Source: Flavobacterium praedii (GTDB lineage Bacteria > Bacteroidota > Bacteroidia > Flavobacteriales > Flavobacteriaceae). Taken from it: DNA of 64,000 nucleotides. The first letter of the stretch is position 1, and every line of letters begins with the position of its first letter. The notes under the pieces are model-generated. The model did no database searches. It saw only the letters and a program-made list of their open reading frames with translations, and had not been told where the DNA came from. The position numbers and the translations under genes were made by a program. The stretch spans positions 2,691,001 through 2,755,000 of the forward strand of contig NZ_CP113948.1 in NCBI RefSeq assembly GCF_026810365.1, read 5' to 3'. This document shows, one piece after another, positions 62,632-64,000 of this stretch.

Positions 62632-64000
62632 ATGAAAAAATGGTTTAGTCTAGGATTTTGGGAGTTAATTGCCCGAGTTGTTCTTAGAAATAAAATAGTA
62701 ATGTTATCGATAATTGCACTAATTACGATATTCTTGGCAATGCAATGGAAATACATTCGTTTTACCCATAGCGAAGCCAATTTATTACCTGCAGATAATA
62801 TTGTAAACATAGAATACAATTCGTTTTTAAATAAATTTGGAGAAGAAGGAAACCTAATTGTTATTGGTATAAAAAACGATGCAATATTTACTCCAAAAGT
62901 TTTTTCCTCATGGGTAAAACTGATGAATACGATCAAGACAAACAAAGATGTCGATTTGGTCATTTCATTGAATGATATGAAAAAACTACAAAAAAACGAA
63001 GCTTTACAAAAATTTGAATTAGTTCCTTTTATTGATCCAAACAAAAAAATTGACAAAGAATATCTTCAAAAAATAAAGCAAGAACTTTTTAACAAACTCC
63101 CTTTTTATGAAGGATTAATTTTTAATAAAAGATCTGGAAGCATTCGCTCGGCGGTTTACCTTGACAAGAAAATTGTAAACACTACTGAACGCAAAAATTA
63201 TGTCCTCAACGAATTAATTCCTGCTATAAAAGTTTTTGAAAAGGAAACCAAAATAAAACTCCGTGTTTCAGGTATGCCTTACATTCGTACCCTGAATGCT
63301 CAAACTATTCTTAGCGAAATAAGTCTTTTTATTGGCGCAGCATTATTCCTTACTTCCCTATTGTTCTTTTACTTTTTTAGAAGTTTTAGAGCAACCATGA
63401 TTTCACTAATTATTGTAATTATAAGTGTAATGTGGTCTTTTGGTGTATTAGGCCTTTTAGATTATGAAATTACGGTTTTAACCGCTATGGTTCCTACTTT
63501 GATGATTGTCATTGGAATACCAAACTGTATTTTCTTAACCAACAAATACCATCAGGAATACAAAATTCACGGCAACAAAACCAAAGCTTTACAAAGGGTG
63601 ACTACAAAAATAGGAATGGCAACCTTTATGACCAACTTAACTACAGCCATTGGTTTTTTTACTTTTATATCATCAAACAATAAATTACTTATAGAATTTG
63701 GAAATGTAACATCGATTAACATATTATTGTTATTCATACTTTGCATCATAACTATTCCTATTTTGCATAGTTATGTACCCGCTCCGATAGACCGTCATTT
63801 AGAGCATTTAGAGAGAGTTTCGATCAAAAAATTTATGGATTGGATACTAAGAAATGTAAAATACAATCGTTTTTCTATTTATGTGGTTTCTATAAGTCTA
63901 TTGGTTATAAGCATCATCGGAATTTTTCAAATGCGAATTTCTGGAAGTTTGATTGAAGACATGCCCAAAAAAGAACCATTCTTCAAAGACATCGTGTTTT
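62632..64000 (+). CDS. MMPL/RND superfamily transporter, N-terminal part (runs off the window)
   Basis: The first 456 codons are seen. Residues 1-23 form a cytosolic start (MKKWFSLGFWELIARVVLRN), followed by a first helix, a large periplasmic domain (about residues 45-220), and a cluster of five helices near 225-385 including ILSEISLFIGAALFLTSLLFF and VPTLMIVIGIPNCIFLTNKYH (RND SSD-like core). It likely exports a hydrophobic or lipidic molecule, as RND/MMPL members do; a patchwork of membrane helices in the second half is still to come beyond the edge. Confidence 0.85.
   Translation, partial: MKKWFSLGFWELIARVVLRNKIVMLSIIALITIFLAMQWKYIRFTHSEANLLPADNIVNIEYNSFLNKFGEEGNLIVIGIKNDAIFTPKVFSSWVKLMNTIKTNKDVDLVISLNDMKKLQKNEALQKFELVPFIDPNKKIDKEYLQKIKQELFNKLPFYEGLIFNKRSGSIRSAVYLDKKIVNTTERKNYVLNELIPAIKVFEKETKIKLRVSGMPYIRTLNAQTILSEISLFIGAALFLTSLLFFYFFRSFRATMISLIIVIISVMWSFGVLGLLDYEITVLTAMVPTLMIVIGIPNCIFLTNKYHQEYKIHGNKTKALQRVTTKIGMATFMTNLTTAIGFFTFISSNNKLLIEFGNVTSINILLLFILCIITIPILHSYVPAPIDRHLEHLERVSIKKFMDWILRNVKYNRFSIYVVSISLLVISIIGIFQMRISGSLIEDMPKKEPFFKDIVF

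Noticed and set aside
62520..63056. A 178-codon minus-strand frame at the start of the MMPL gene
   Set aside because: The plus strand encodes a coherent membrane transporter over the same bases; the minus frame is a shadow.

Overview
This window looks like a chromosomal segment of a Flavobacterium or a close relative in the Flavobacteriaceae. The DNA is AT-rich. Several genes are preceded by the Bacteroidetes -7 promoter element TAnnTTTG. There is a type IX secretion (T9SS) C-terminal domain, a TonB receptor with an N-terminal carboxypeptidase-like domain, a family of DUFs common in Flavobacteriia (DUF3109, DUF4271, DUF4296, DUF4412, DUF5686), and Bacteroidetes-type LeuS and dihydroorotase. 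I see no rRNA, tRNA, CRISPR array, prophage or complete insertion sequence. These assignments come from reading the sequence and motif recognition; no database search was run.

Layout. 1-8.5 kb is mostly minus strand: an M36 peptidase N-terminus, dgt, an RDD membrane protein, a small AAA ATPase, a ParE-type toxin-antitoxin pair, nrdB-nrdA and a DUF3109 protein. 8.6-17.6 kb is mixed housekeeping: DUF4412, MarC, an FAD protein, a HupE/UreJ-dCMP deaminase-S41 protease run, TerB, fructose-1,6-bisphosphatase, and GNAT-aspartate kinase. 17.8-23 kb holds a 1143-residue outer-membrane barrel protein, an exported protein made of 11-residue repeats, and a glycosyltransferase.

23-38 kb is a phosphate-starvation island. 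On the minus strand, reading in the direction of transcription, it runs phoB-phoR, a porin, then porin-pstS-pstC-pstA-pstB-phoU. On the plus strand, leaving from the other side of phoB, are a TonB-dependent receptor, a repeat-rich lipoprotein and a tiny T9SS-tagged protein. Four promoters in the island carry arrays of 11-bp repeats (consensus WTAAC at the head of each unit). The arrays sit either 19 or 30 bases (exactly one 11-bp unit more) upstream of the TTTG of the promoter. This joins the uncharacterised receptor/lipoprotein pair to the Pho regulon and is the most interesting signal in the window.

38-64 kb: a LuxE-like acyl-protein synthetase, a toxin-antitoxin pair whose toxin is broken by one nonsense codon, tyrS, an epimerase, a GT2-pyrC-DUF4296 operon, DUF4271-hemD, a zinc peptidase, leuS with a triplicated leader, ftsX-DUF3098-uppP-truB, a thioredoxin-like protein, a patatin, pyrH-frr, a DUF5686 protein, a cation/proton antiporter with an SMR transporter, and the N-terminal part of an MMPL/RND transporter.

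Short dispersed repeats are the second theme. One GC-rich palindromic element is inserted in frame in two unrelated proteins (LuxE-like and LeuS). A leader element is shared by the S41 protease and the thioredoxin-like gene. A spacer repeat is shared by uppP and frr. A self-complementary element lies behind nrdA.
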